Below, in pieces: positions 7,122 to 15,231 of a stretch of DNA of 24,078 nucleotides (positions are counted from its first letter, which is position 1; each line of letters starts with the position of its first letter). Source of the stretch: a virus; IMG/VR virus record IMGVR_UViG_3300047469_000035, positions 1 through 24,078 of that record. One strand, 5' to 3'. The position numbers and the translations under genes are program-made. The notes beneath the pieces are model-generated. The model made no database searches. It saw nothing but the letters and a program-made list of their open reading frames with translations, and was not told the DNA's origin.

Positions 7122-10100
7122 TTATCGGCCGTTGATGGCCCGCCAAATAAGGCCGTTTTGCTTGAGTTCTTTCGCGATCTGCTCCGTTGCGCCTTGCTTG
7201 GCTGCTGAGGCGTAGGCTTTGGCAACAGTTGTGGCTTGCTTATCCGAATCGGCGCTATCGCCGTCGCCAACCTGGAACGTCTGCTGGATGACGACCTGAT
7301 TGCTGCTCTGCCCGCCGCCGGAGTTGCCCACCGCGCGAATACCCAAGGCGCCACCGGCCGTCCGTGTCAGCGGCATGATCGCCTCTGGGCCCGCCTCACC
7401 CATGACGCCAGTTTGGCCGCCGGCCATGCCAAACGCAGTGGGAGTGCTGACGACGCTGTTGCTGAACGCACCCCCATTGGCGAACATCTGCACGCCATCC
7501 GACCATGCCCCGCCTTTTGCCTGCGGGAAATAGGTCGAGCTGTATCCGGCTTGCGTAGATCCGAGCGAGCTCGAACTGCCGAAGTAAGCTGACGCTGCCG
7601 TAGTTGCCAGCCCAAACAGGGCGCTAAGCCCCGATGAAGCTGCCTGCCGGGCCTCGATCCGCACCAAGTCGGCGATGATCGACTTGGCGAAGTCCGAGAA
7701 CGAGAGCTTGCCGGTCAGCGCAAAGTTGACGATCGCATCTTCCATGCTGCTGAAAGCGTTGGTGAACAGACTTTTGGTCTGCCCTGCGACGTCGCGCGCG
7801 CTGTCGAGGTAGTTTTCCCAGGCAGAGGTCGCGCCATTCGTCCAGTCGCCTTGGGCGGTTTGCACGTCGGCGTAGTTCTGGCGGATCTGGTCCGTTGCCT
7901 TTTTGTTGGCATCGGCCAAAGCTTGAGACTTCTGGGCGAACTCCTCTTCCGACATGTTGCGAGACGGATCGGACTTTTGGTTGGCGAGGTCTAGCGACTG
8001 CTGGGCAAACCGGTCTTGCTGACTGTTGAGCTCGCCATTGAGAGCGTTCTGCCTATCGCCACGCCCGACACCGACCACCGCACGCTGCCCGGCGAGTTCC
8101 AATGCTTTCTGCTGCTGATCAAGCGCTTGGACGTACTGGTTGATGGACCGCGTCTGCTTGTCGATGCGGCCCTTTTCGTTGTTGGCCAGCACCTCTAGCT
8201 GCGAATCAGCGTCTTTCTGCGCCTTGACCATGCTGGTCCGGGCGTCAGCGATCTTCTGGTCCAGCTGAATCCGCTGCTCACTTGTCGTCGACGATTTCCC
8301 ACGAACAACTTCGAGCGCAGCAATTTCCGCCTCATAGGCTGCGGTGAGATCGCCCTTTTCCTGCTCGACAATTGCAACACGCTGGCTGCTGTACGACTCA
8401 GCCGAAACCAGACCTGCCTTCTGCGCCGAATCCAGTTCCTTTTCGAGGTTCTGGTAGTACCCGGTGATGGATTTGAGCTGATTCTGTGCATCGTTGAAGC
8501 CGGTCAGATCCAGCTGGCTTGCTGGCCCTTTGGGATCCTTGAACTTGTCATTGATGTTGGCAATGTTCTTGTCGACGTTTACCTGGCTGAGCCGGGCATC
8601 ATTCGGATCGGTCTTCCGAATGTCATCGAGCCACTTCTTGTATTCCTTTACTGCCTCGGTACGCTTCTGCTCGTTGGTCAGCGATGATTTAGTAAGAGCG
8701 TCTACCTTGCCCATCGATGTGATGGAATTTTTATGCGCCTCGTCCTGGTCCGCGTCGTATTGGGCGATGTCAGCGTTCGCCGCCTTCGTATCCTTGAGGA
8801 AGGTCAGCTTGTCTGTGTAGTACTCGATCATCTCCTGTTTGTTTTGAAACAGGCCGACGTCGCCGTTTTGCGCCTGGTCCAGATCGCGCTGCGCATTGGC
8901 GATATCTGCGTCGATATCGGAACGCCCAAGATTCTTCAACCCATCAGCAGCTTTCGCCACAGCCAGGTAACCGCGCTCCCAAAAACTCAGGTTTTCGAGG
9001 ATCTTCGGTGTGCGCTCATTGATCGCGTCAGCGTACTGCTCAGTGGCGAGTTTCACCGCCCCAGCGTGGTCACCCTGCTCATCCAGAGCGGCAATCTGCG
9101 AGTAAACCGACGCTGTCAGATAGTGATACTGCTCGTTGAGCGCAGCAGATGCTTTGACTGGGTCGTCTGCCAGCTTGACGAATTCGGCAATCGTCGCACT
9201 GACGGCCGTGCCGGTCGCCTCCTGCATGCCGATAGCGGCTTGGGTGATCGCGCCGAAACTGTCGCCAGCGATCTTGCCATTCGCGGCCAGGGTCGCGAGT
9301 ACTTCAGCGGCTGCACCAGTGGTCCCGACGGTGGCGCTCACCTGTCGAGCCATTGCGCCAAGCTGACTGGCGCTGACCCCAGCAGCATTGCCGGTGGTGA
9401 TCAGTGCGTTGTTGTAAGCATCACCCTCCTCGCTGCCCTTGTACCAAGCGATGCCTAGGGTGGCGACCACAGCAACAACCGCAGCAATAGGCGCAAGGAT
9501 CGCGGCCAGGCGCAGAGCGGAAGTGCCAGCGCTTGTGCCGATCTCAAGCAGGTTGTGTGCGGCCACACGGAAGTTTCCTTCGGCGAGGGCATTGCCCAGC
9601 TGCAGGACGTTTTCGCGTGCGCCTTTGGTGGTCAGGCTGAACTTTGATGTCTCGTCGCCAAGGCCTTTAATTCTTTGGCGCGCGGCGTCGATGTCGGCTG
9701 AATAGGCCTTGAAGTCACCCTCGTCAATATTTCCGGCAGCGCGATGTTTGTTCAGTTCTTCCTGTTGATCGTCAAGCTTTTGCAGTGCCGCCAGCGCCGG
9801 GCTGATCTTGCCGATCAGGGCCTGCAAACCTTCGGTCTGAACGCCGGTGGCTGCCGCTGCATCCTTCGCAGCCTTGGCGTTGTTTTGAGTCGTGCCGACG
9901 AGTGCGTCTGACTCGGCCTGCATCCGCTTCTGGAGCGCGAGAAAACTTGCTGTCGAATCTCTGCTGGCGTCCATCGCTCCAGCAGTGCTGGTGACGCTGG
10001 TGGTGAGGCGCTGGTAGTACTCGCTGTTTTGAAGTGAGGTCTTCGCGGTTTCCAGAAGGCGCGACTTTGCATCCTCCGTGGCCTGCGCGGCGCGCGTCTC

Positions 10101-10274
10101 AGCTTCTGCCAGCTTGTCTGCCGCGTCGGCAGTCTTCTTGAAACCGGTTGCGACGTCGCCGGCAGCTTTCTCCGCCTTTGCCCCCGCCTCTGTGAGCTTA
10201 TCCAGATCGGTCGCGGCCTGGACGGCATCACCTGAATCAACGGCAATCCCGAGCTGAGCGATTGTTCCCGACAT
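7122..10274 (-). CDS. H: Tail length tape measure protein
   Basis: 1050-aa tape measure protein, which sets tail length and is injected with the DNA. The N-terminal region (about residues 1-240) is Ala/Lys/Asp-rich coiled coil. A hydrophobic segment LAPIAAVVAVVATLGIAWY follows at about 258-277, then a TMP_2-type domain (about 280-450). A long coiled-coil central part follows to about 820. A lambda tape-measure C-terminal domain with SSMEDAIVNFALTGKLSFSD and LVRIEARQAA lies near 840-900, and the Gly/Ala tail contains GEAGPEAIMPL. At roughly 1.5 Å per residue this length would predict a tail near 150-160 nm. It starts at ATG 10274 with a GGAG site, 10 nt after the frameshift extension of the tail chaperone. 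The tape measure following the chaperone pair is the standard siphovirus order. Confidence 0.97.
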   Translation of the reverse strand: MSGTIAQLGIAVDSGDAVQAATDLDKLTEAGAKAEKAAGDVATGFKKTADAADKLAEAETRAAQATEDAKSRLLETAKTSLQNSEYYQRLTTSVTSTAGAMDASRDSTASFLALQKRMQAESDALVGTTQNNAKAAKDAAAATGVQTEGLQALIGKISPALAALQKLDDQQEELNKHRAAGNIDEGDFKAYSADIDAARQRIKGLGDETSKFSLTTKGARENVLQLGNALAEGNFRVAAHNLLEIGTSAGTSALRLAAILAPIAAVVAVVATLGIAWYKGSEEGDAYNNALITTGNAAGVSASQLGAMARQVSATVGTTGAAAEVLATLAANGKIAGDSFGAITQAAIGMQEATGTAVSATIAEFVKLADDPVKASAALNEQYHYLTASVYSQIAALDEQGDHAGAVKLATEQYADAINERTPKILENLSFWERGYLAVAKAADGLKNLGRSDIDADIANAQRDLDQAQNGDVGLFQNKQEMIEYYTDKLTFLKDTKAANADIAQYDADQDEAHKNSITSMGKVDALTKSSLTNEQKRTEAVKEYKKWLDDIRKTDPNDARLSQVNVDKNIANINDKFKDPKGPASQLDLTGFNDAQNQLKSITGYYQNLEKELDSAQKAGLVSAESYSSQRVAIVEQEKGDLTAAYEAEIAALEVVRGKSSTTSEQRIQLDQKIADARTSMVKAQKDADSQLEVLANNEKGRIDKQTRSINQYVQALDQQQKALELAGQRAVVGVGRGDRQNALNGELNSQQDRFAQQSLDLANQKSDPSRNMSEEEFAQKSQALADANKKATDQIRQNYADVQTAQGDWTNGATSAWENYLDSARDVAGQTKSLFTNAFSSMEDAIVNFALTGKLSFSDFAKSIIADLVRIEARQAASSGLSALFGLATTAASAYFGSSSSLGSTQAGYSSTYFPQAKGGAWSDGVQMFANGGAFSNSVVSTPTAFGMAGGQTGVMGEAGPEAIMPLTRTAGGALGIRAVGNSGGGQSSNQVVIQQTFQVGDGDSADSDKQATTVAKAYASAAKQGATEQIAKELKQNGLIWRAINGR

Positions 10275-10284
10275 GATTGCTCCG

Positions 10285-10599
10285 CTATTTCGATTCGCTC
10301 ATGACGAGCAACGCCTCCGCCTCCATCACCCGCAGGTCCGGAAAGAGCTTGGCAGTCTGTTTTTTGGTGAAACCGAGGAATGCGGTCACGTCGTTGATGA
10401 CGCCATAGTCGAGCCCAACGGCGCCGCCCATGCCGACGCGCCACTGGGTGGATAAGGCGTTGAAGGTTGCAAACGCCGGCCAGACATCAGGGAAGACTTC
10501 GAACTCTTCATCTGGCACATCGGCGCTGGTCAACCCGAACGCCGCCAGATCGGAATCCGACGGCCCCGCTTCGTACATCAAACGCGCGACCGCTCTCAG
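10285..10599 (-). CDS. T: Tail assembly chaperone T extension (DUF1799), made by -1 frameshift
   Basis: DUF1799-family segment (contains GPSDSDLAAFGL, FNALSTQWRVG, GLDYGVI and FLGFTKKQT) encoded in the -1 frame directly after the chaperone gene ending at 10596. The frame is open from the slippery site: after GGGAAAC the ribosome would continue CTG AGA GCG GTC GCG CGT TTG ATG, giving LRAVARLM and then the DUF1799 domain. The extension adds 104 residues, making a fusion of about 234 aa. A separate start at TTG 10581 or ATG 10578 is conceivable, but no good ribosome binding site precedes it. In lambda the equivalent gpGT fusion recruits tube subunits and the tape measure. Confidence 0.88.
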   Translation of the reverse strand: MRAVARLMYEAGPSDSDLAAFGLTSADVPDEEFEVFPDVWPAFATFNALSTQWRVGMGGAVGLDYGVINDVTAFLGFTKKQTAKLFPDLRVMEAEALLVMSESK

Positions 10600-10988
10600 T
10601 TTCCCTGGCGGGCTACCGAAAAAGCGTTCTGGTATGCGGCGACAATGGCGTCGCCGGCACCAGCAGACGTTTCAACCAAGGCACGGATGTTTTCAGGGGT
10701 GAATTTGTCATCGAATCCCCAGCCCACCACCAGTTCGCCTACCTGTTCAATCTGACGCTCGATGTGAGCGTCGGTGATGTCGACGAGAGTGATGTCATCC
10801 CCTTTCTCTTTGAACCGCTGCTGGTCTTCTTTGGCGGACTGCTGCCAACCCGCGAACAGCGCTGCCAGCTCTTTGCGGTTGCGATATTTGAACTCGAACG
10901 ACACCTTGTTGAAGCTGCCTCCGACCCGGGGGATATCCACGTCCGCCTTGAAAGTTGCGGACTGGGCAATCTTGAACTTGGTCGCCAT
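10596..10988 (-). CDS. G: Tail assembly chaperone (lambda gpG analogue, Phage_TAC_4 type)
   Basis: 130-aa tail assembly chaperone. It begins MATKFKIAQSATFKADVDIP, with the FEFKYRNRKELAALFAGW and VVGWGFDDKFTPENIRALV blocks typical of the Phage_TAC_4 family. Its place between the tube protein and the tape measure, followed by a DUF1799 reading frame, is diagnostic. The last sense codons are GGA AAC and form part of a slippery heptamer. It starts 3 nt after the tube protein stop. The protein is expected in the cytoplasm during assembly and absent from the mature virion. Confidence 0.92.
   Translation of the reverse strand: MATKFKIAQSATFKADVDIPRVGGSFNKVSFEFKYRNRKELAALFAGWQQSAKEDQQRFKEKGDDITLVDITDAHIERQIEQVGELVVGWGFDDKFTPENIRALVETSAGAGDAIVAAYQNAFSVARQGN
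10599..10605 (-). other. Programmed -1 ribosomal frameshift site GGGAAAC
   Basis: The minus strand reads CAG GGA AAC TGA at the end of the chaperone gene, giving the heptamer G GGA AAC in phase (X XXY YYZ). The next zero-frame codon is the stop TGA. Slipping back one base lets both tRNAs re-pair as GGG and AAA and opens the DUF1799 frame. Lambda uses GGGAAAG at the same gene junction. I did not find an obvious strong stem immediately downstream; the adjacent stop codon may itself provide the pause. Confidence 0.9.
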
Positions 10989-10991
10989 GGG

Positions 10992-11642
10992 TTAGGCCGC
11001 CTGGTAACGAGTCGGGCGGGATGCCAGTGACAGGGTGATGACACGGGTCATGATGTTGTTGCGCGACAGCGTTGGGGTCGAGGTGATCGACACATACGCG
11101 TTGTAGTAGATCACGGAGCCGTTCGGCAGAGTCAGGCGAACCACTCGCGCCTCTTTGTCCTCGTCAGCGGTCTCGCAGACCGGCACGTAAGCGAGCAGCG
11201 GATCATCCGCGACGGTGATGGTCATGCTGATTGGCGACTTGGTGGTAGGCAGCTGACGATCATCGTCATCTTCCAGGAAGCCGAAGGTAGCGAACTGTTG
11301 ATCGCCACCGCTCGTCGCCACTTCGGTGATTTGAGCAATCTGAGCCCAGCTGGATACCGAACGAACCGAGCCTGCACCAGACCCTTCGGTGTAAACGGTG
11401 GTCTTGGTGGTGTCTATTCCTTCGAGAGCGAAGGTTCCTGTTTCGGAGTCAGCAACGCGCGCAACTTTGCCGTTCAGCCGAGTCCAGCCAGAGTTAACGA
11501 CGATGATGTCGCCGTCGTCCAGGCCGTGCGCTGCAGCCGACACAACCGCCGGATTGGCGTTGCTGATGGCGGTTGCCAGAATAGCGGTGCTGAATGCGGC
11601 CGCGATTTCCATGATTGCGCCGTTGGGCAGTTTGAAAGCCAT
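10992..11642 (-). CDS. V: Major tail tube protein
   Basis: 216-aa tail tube subunit. Features seen are the N-terminal LPNGAIMEIAAAF, a beta-rich domain with ITEVATSGGDQQFATFGFLEDDDDRQLPT, and the C-terminal NAYVSITSTPTLSRNNIMTRVITLSL typical of this tube family. The protein has no cysteine-rich or membrane segments. It lies between the tail terminator and the tail chaperone, the invariant place of the tube gene. It follows a terminator-like hairpin at 11667-11688, yet should be among the most highly expressed late genes. Confidence 0.92.
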   Translation of the reverse strand: MAFKLPNGAIMEIAAAFSTAILATAISNANPAVVSAAAHGLDDGDIIVVNSGWTRLNGKVARVADSETGTFALEGIDTTKTTVYTEGSGAGSVRSVSSWAQIAQITEVATSGGDQQFATFGFLEDDDDRQLPTTKSPISMTITVADDPLLAYVPVCETADEDKEARVVRLTLPNGSVIYYNAYVSITSTPTLSRNNIMTRVITLSLASRPTRYQAA

Positions 11643-11666
11643 GTGGGTTTTCCTCGTACAGAAATG

Positions 11667-11688
11667 AAAAAACCCGCACAGGGCGGGC
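11667..11688 (-). terminator. Terminator-like hairpin upstream of the tail tube gene
   Basis: On the minus strand CCCGC, a 5-nt loop and GCGGG are followed by TTTTTT (11672-11667). It lies in the 69-nt gap between the tail terminator gene stop (11712) and the tube start (11642). No promoter is obvious between it and the tube gene. Confidence 0.6.
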
Positions 11689-11711
11689 TCAGGGGTTGCC
11701 CAACGGGCGGG

Positions 11712-12122
11712 TCAGTTGGTATCGGCGCGGTACTGGAACGAGGCCGATACGGAAAGTGTGGTGTCGCCAGGGATTGGCGGGCTTTGCTCTACAGGTGTTA
11801 GCACCATAACTTCGAAGTCGTTGCGGCGGAGCCTCAGGTAGGCTGGGAAAAGATCGCCCAGATCATCCACAAGCCCTTCGGCATCGCCAGTGCCGCCGCC
11901 AGCAGGCGTGACCACGTTTATTTGAAAGACTCCGGTATAGACGCGGTGGTCACCGGAGAGCGTGTTGGTGTTAGTGCCAGCTGGTAGCGTGAACGCAGCC
12001 AGGTAGGTTTCATCTGTCTCTGGGTCAAAGATGTCGCCCTCATAGGCGATGCGCAGGCTTCTGGCAGCAGCCCACGCCGTGAGGCGCTGCTCGAACAGGG
12101 AGCGGATGATTTTGTGGCTCAT
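11712..12122 (-). CDS. U: Tail terminator protein (DUF4128, lambda gpU-like position)
   Basis: 136-aa protein of the DUF4128 family: starts SHKIIRSLFEQRLTAW, has the ALRIAYEG-like turn (here SLRIAYEGDIF), a VYTGVFQINVVTPAGGGTG strand pair, LVDDLGDLFPAYLRL helix and a C-terminal beta strand LSVSASFQYRAD. These features and its place immediately upstream of the tube gene indicate the tail terminator, a ring that stops tube growth and joins the head. The start ATG 12122 follows the previous stop after two bases. The gpU analogy is inferred from family and position. Confidence 0.88.
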   Translation of the reverse strand: MSHKIIRSLFEQRLTAWAAARSLRIAYEGDIFDPETDETYLAAFTLPAGTNTNTLSGDHRVYTGVFQINVVTPAGGGTGDAEGLVDDLGDLFPAYLRLRRNDFEVMVLTPVEQSPPIPGDTTLSVSASFQYRADTN

Positions 12123-12124
12123 AC

Positions 12125-12775
12125 CTAGTTGTTCCTTATCGCCTCGTTGACGATTTCTTGAAACTTGGCAAGTGTCACGCGGACCATACCCAAGGGTGCC
12201 TGCCTGCTATGACCAAATTCCAGAGGGATACCGTAGGGAAGGTTGTTAACTATGTAGGCTGTTTGGCCTGCTGTAAGGCCTGCCACTTGAGCTTTTAGCG
12301 CCGCTATAGTGGCGTTGCCGGAACGATCAAACGTGTCGAGCTCTCCCTGAGCAGGGACATCGATAGAGAACTGCCAATTTCCTCGAAACCTGCCGCCGAC
12401 GTAGTCCTTTCCGGACACTAATCCGTTCACATTGAAGTTTTGGTCGCGCTCGGCCTTGGTAAGCGGTTTGGCGTACTTCACACCCTTGCGCAATTTGCCG
12501 GACTTGGTGAAGTTGCTGTCGTCCAGATTGATCAGGGTGTTGCGGACGGAGACCTTGAAGTCGTAGTCATCGGCGGACTGGGTGTTCTTTTGTCGGTGGG
12601 CGATATTAGCGGCCCAGATCTCTGGATTACCAACTGGCGATTTCCGGATAACGCTGGAACCAAGCTCGATCACAACCTCTCTGATGGTCGCATCAATTGC
12701 GCCACTTGCCAGCTCCGCAAACTCTTTGATCTGAGCCGAAAAGCTGCCGGACTGTCCGGCGCCCGCGCGGCTCAT
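12125..12775 (-). CDS. HK97 gp10-like head-tail / minor tail component
   Basis: 216-aa protein with KSPVGNPEIWAANI (about residues 45-60), a long basic middle, GRFRGNWQFSIDVPA (about 130-145) and a C-terminal AYIVNNLPYGIPLEFGHSRQAPLGMVRVTL block. The R-GNW and NN-PY-..-LEFGHS-QAP-GMVR motifs are characteristic of gp10-like head-tail connector and neck proteins. It overlaps the upstream adaptor gene by ATGA (12772-12775) and precedes the tail terminator, the usual order in head-tail modules. It probably sits at the neck between connector and tail. Confidence 0.85.
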   Translation of the reverse strand: MSRAGAGQSGSFSAQIKEFAELASGAIDATIREVVIELGSSVIRKSPVGNPEIWAANIAHRQKNTQSADDYDFKVSVRNTLINLDDSNFTKSGKLRKGVKYAKPLTKAERDQNFNVNGLVSGKDYVGGRFRGNWQFSIDVPAQGELDTFDRSGNATIAALKAQVAGLTAGQTAYIVNNLPYGIPLEFGHSRQAPLGMVRVTLAKFQEIVNEAIRNN

Positions 12776-13140
12776 GACCTCACCTGCAGCTCGTACAGCA
12801 ATGGCGTGCCGGCAGGATTGATCTCTTTCAGTGGTGGGATGATCGACCAGGTCTTGCCCTGGATGACTGCCTTGCTCAGCAGCGTGGGCGGCGAACTGAG
12901 CCCGCTCGCGGCGATCTTCAGTTTCTTGTCGCCAACCTTGATCAGGCTGTTGTTCTGGAATTCTTGGCCGGTGAAGTCGAGCAGGATGCCTTGGGCGATC
13001 CGTTCGGTGACCGTGTCCGGGCCGGTCTTGCCGGTGGCTGGGTCGTATACGCCCTTGGCCGTGTCGCGAAGGGTTACTGGTTGGCCGAACTCGGTGATCA
13101 GCTCAAGGGCCATCACGGCCATCTCGTCGTAGAAGGCCAT
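12772..13140 (-). CDS. Head-tail joining / head closure protein
   Basis: 122-aa protein with an N-terminal helix (MAFYDEMAVMALELITEFGQ) and a beta-rich body: VTLRDTAKGVYDPATGK, ILLDFTGQEFQNNSLIKVGDKKL, and WSIIPPLKEINPAGTPLLYELQVR. This pattern (an N-terminal DM helix, then a beta barrel with a GD-K-L strand) is that of phage head closure or adaptor proteins, placed before gp10-like genes. I do not recognise a named family with certainty. The start ATG 13140 has a GGAG site. Confidence 0.78.
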   Translation of the reverse strand: MAFYDEMAVMALELITEFGQPVTLRDTAKGVYDPATGKTGPDTVTERIAQGILLDFTGQEFQNNSLIKVGDKKLKIAASGLSSPPTLLSKAVIQGKTWSIIPPLKEINPAGTPLLYELQVRS

Positions 13141-13156
13141 GAGGGCTCCGAATTAT

Positions 13157-13345
13157 TTAATCTGCTTGGTCTTGTCGACTACGGCGCTGGATTAACAGCG
13201 CATCAGCTGCATCTGCAGCTTTCTTGGCAGCGTTGTTTGGGCTCATGGATTCACGCCCAAGAGCGCCGGATAAAGCAGCTGCTGCATAGCTATCCCATGT
13301 TGATAACTCTTCTTCACTGACAAGGCCGAGATCTTTGTTGGTCAT
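13157..13345 (-). CDS. Small phage protein, 62 aa, function unknown
   Basis: Starts MTNKDLGLVSEEELSTWDSY and ends with an Ala-rich helix (NAAKKAADAADALL) and a basic tail (IQRRSRQDQAD). It looks mostly helical with no signal peptide or membrane segment. ATG 13345 has a near-perfect AAGGAG site, which decides this start over a longer in-frame reading from 13405 that overlaps the upstream gene. Small proteins of this layout occur in the head-tail region of Pseudomonas phages, but I know no function. Confidence 0.75.
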   Translation of the reverse strand: MTNKDLGLVSEEELSTWDSYAAAALSGALGRESMSPNNAAKKAADAADALLIQRRSRQDQAD

Positions 13346-13379
13346 AACCAGCTCCTTTGGATGAGAGCCAGATTCAACA

Positions 13380-13883
13380 CTAAGCGCGCACTGCAAACAA
13401 CCCACGCTTCAGCAGATAGTCAGCAAACTGCGTTGCACTGGGCCGATCCGGCGCCGCTGGCAGGAGTCGAGAGCTGTTGCTGGGGATCACGGCATATTCC
13501 CGCGCCACAGCACCCTCCACGCGATCCAGCGTTACAGCGCCCTTCCGTTGTTCAATCGGATCGATGTCATCCGCGTGGATCTCAGCCGCCAATGCCATCT
13601 GTCCGTACTCGATCCGGGCTGGCAGGTAGTTGTCGGGCTTGATCTCGCAATCCAGCTCGACACCACGTCGAGGCCAGACCAGAGCCTGATCACTCGACAT
13701 TTTCCTGCCCTTCCACGTCATGCCATCCATCGCCAGGGCGGCCCGGCGCAGCAATGCTTCCTGCGCTGGCTCGTCTGCCGGGATCGTCACGCCGAACTTT
13801 CCAGCGTAGATGACCAGATCGGCAGCGCTCGCGTAGCTTTCGGCATCAGGCTTGCCGGTACCGTCCTCGACGATGAGTGCCAT
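13380..13883 (-). CDS. Head-tail connector, DnaT-like fold annotation family
   Basis: 167-aa protein: MALIVEDGTGKPDAESYASAADLVIYAGKFGV-type N-terminus, LLRRAALAMDGMTWKGRKMSSDQALVWPRRGV core, helix KPDNYLPARIEYGQMALAAEI and C-terminal SSRLLPAAPDRPSATQFADYLLKRG. These are the hallmarks of the family annotated as putative DnaT-like ssDNA-binding protein, which in phage head modules is taken to be the head-tail connector beneath the portal. The DNA-binding label is probably a naming artefact here. It starts 3 nt after the upstream stop. Confidence 0.87.
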   Translation of the reverse strand: MALIVEDGTGKPDAESYASAADLVIYAGKFGVTIPADEPAQEALLRRAALAMDGMTWKGRKMSSDQALVWPRRGVELDCEIKPDNYLPARIEYGQMALAAEIHADDIDPIEQRKGAVTLDRVEGAVAREYAVIPSNSSRLLPAAPDRPSATQFADYLLKRGLFAVRA

Positions 13884-13886
13884 GGG

Positions 13887-14201
13887 TTATTCCGCTGGGA
13901 TGAGGGCTTGAAGGTCCGGCTTCAGTGCACTGGCATCATACTCGATGCCCTTAGACGTCAGCCAAGCGCGCAGGTCTTCAACGTTCATTTTCTTCGGATC
14001 GGTTTCAGGACCGGTCTTTTCAGACTTGGCCGACCATTCAGGTTTCAGCTTGGCAGTCGGTGTTTTTTCAGCGGCACCGCCACGACTGTCCGTCACGTTC
14101 GCATCGACGATGATCAGGCCGGCCTTCTTGGCCTGCGCTTTCACGTCGCCTTCGTAACGGTGGAAAGGGCCTGGCAGATACCAGATGTTGTTCTCGCTCA
14201 T
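13887..14201 (-). CDS. HeH/LEM-domain protein of the head module
   Basis: 104-aa protein. The N-terminal half (IWYLPGPFHRYEGDVKAQAKKAGLIIVD) resembles small head-completion proteins that follow the capsid gene. The middle is a charged Lys/Pro/Thr linker. The last 35 residues (VEDLRAWLTSKGIEYDASALKPDLQALI) form an HeH/LEM-like SAP-type two-helix domain that in other proteins binds DNA or protein. The start ATG 14201 has GGAG. A role in head completion or DNA contact is inferred. Confidence 0.8.
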   Translation of the reverse strand: MSENNIWYLPGPFHRYEGDVKAQAKKAGLIIVDANVTDSRGGAAEKTPTAKLKPEWSAKSEKTGPETDPKKMNVEDLRAWLTSKGIEYDASALKPDLQALIPAE

Positions 14202-14216
14202 GATTGCATCTCCGCC

Positions 14217-14239
14217 AAGCCGAGCACACGTCCCGGCTT
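14217..14239 (-). other. Hairpin in the gap after the major capsid gene
   Basis: AAGCCG / CGGCTT form a 6-bp stem with an 11-nt loop, in the 51-nt gap between the capsid stop (14253) and the next start (14201). It ends close to the GGAG ribosome binding site and has no T-run, so it is better seen as an mRNA stability or processing element than as a terminator. Confidence 0.35.
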
Positions 14240-14252
14240 AGACATCAAAGGG

Positions 14253-15221
14253 TTACTTGGAAGCGTCACCGATCAGGGCAACACCGGCGGTGTCCTTGAT
14301 GCTGGCTGCAGTCTTGTCCCAGTTGGTGCCGGTGGCCAGCGCCGCGCTGGAAGGCGACTTGCCGCCGTTGGCGGTGTCCCAGGTGTAACCTTTCAGGCCG
14401 AGGCCAAAGGTGTAATCGACCTGAATGGTGGTCTCGATACGAGTCTGGCCGTTGCTGGTCTCGACGTTCGAGATGATGTCGCGGCTGTCATGCACCAGCG
14501 CGGCGCCGGAGGCTAGGCTGAGGATGATTTCCTTGTTCGGCGTGCCGGTCTGGGAAAGCGCCGGAGCATCGGTGACCACGGAAGTCTTGCCGAGGATGTC
14601 AACGACGCGCACGTTGCCCGCGAGGAACAGATTCTGGGCGTTGGCCAGGTTCTGGCCCACCAGCTTGTGCCAGGTGCTGCCGGTCATGACCTGAGCGACG
14701 AGGGTCTGACTGGCATCGCCGAACTTGGCATGCGAGCTGTTCAAGCCAGCCTGCGAGATGCCAGCGGTTGCCGACACATCGTTGACCGCTGCAGCCTGAG
14801 CGGTGATCGCGGCGACCAGGGCGGCGATGGCCGTGTTCAACTGGTCCTTCAGCAGGATTTCAGCGAACGCGCGCGAAGCAACCTCGATGCCTTGTGCAGT
14901 CGGACGCTGCAGCCAGGTCATCTGAGATGGCTCGTAGCGAACCGGGCCGAAGCCACCCGCCACCTTCACGGTAGTGTTCTGCAGTTCGGTCAGGTCGACC
15001 GGAGTCACAGCAGCTTGAGCGGCGTAACGGTTCACGCGACGCTGAGCGGCAGCAAGGTTCTGAAAGAACGACTCTTGCAGGAAGTCGCCAGTGAAGCCGT
15101 CCGGGGACAGCACGATGGCGCCGTTGCTGGCAGCGTTGAAGGCCGCGAGCATTTGATCCAAGGTCTCCAGGGTCGCCGGCATGACGTAATCGTTGAAGAC
15201 CTGCATTTGAGACAGGGACAT
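14253..15221 (-). CDS. Major capsid protein
   Basis: 322-aa major head protein. The N-terminal SLSQMQVFNDYVMPATLETLDQ helix, FLQESFFQNLAAAQRRVNRY, the conserved KVAGGFGPVRYEPSQMTWLQ segment and the C-terminal IETTIQVDYTFGLGLKGYTWD are typical of the coat family found with DUF4055 portals in Pseudomonas and Burkholderia phages. A long Ala-rich helix (about 120-150) probably forms the spine. There is no visible N-terminal delta domain; the scaffold is separate. ATG 15221 has an AAGGAA site. It lies directly downstream of the scaffold gene (10-nt gap), the standard order. Confidence 0.93.
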   Translation of the reverse strand: MSLSQMQVFNDYVMPATLETLDQMLAAFNAASNGAIVLSPDGFTGDFLQESFFQNLAAAQRRVNRYAAQAAVTPVDLTELQNTTVKVAGGFGPVRYEPSQMTWLQRPTAQGIEVASRAFAEILLKDQLNTAIAALVAAITAQAAAVNDVSATAGISQAGLNSSHAKFGDASQTLVAQVMTGSTWHKLVGQNLANAQNLFLAGNVRVVDILGKTSVVTDAPALSQTGTPNKEIILSLASGAALVHDSRDIISNVETSNGQTRIETTIQVDYTFGLGLKGYTWDTANGGKSPSSAALATGTNWDKTAASIKDTAGVALIGDASK

Positions 15222-15231
15222 GGGTTATTCC

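Noticed and set aside
7081-7146. Extended N-terminus for tail protein M
   Set aside because: It would translate through a terminator hairpin and has no similarity to gpM; ATG 7080 has a good ribosome binding site.
10285-10581. DUF1799 as an independently translated gene
   Set aside because: No good ribosome binding site before TTG 10581 or ATG 10578; the open -1 frame and the in-phase GGGAAAC site explain it better.
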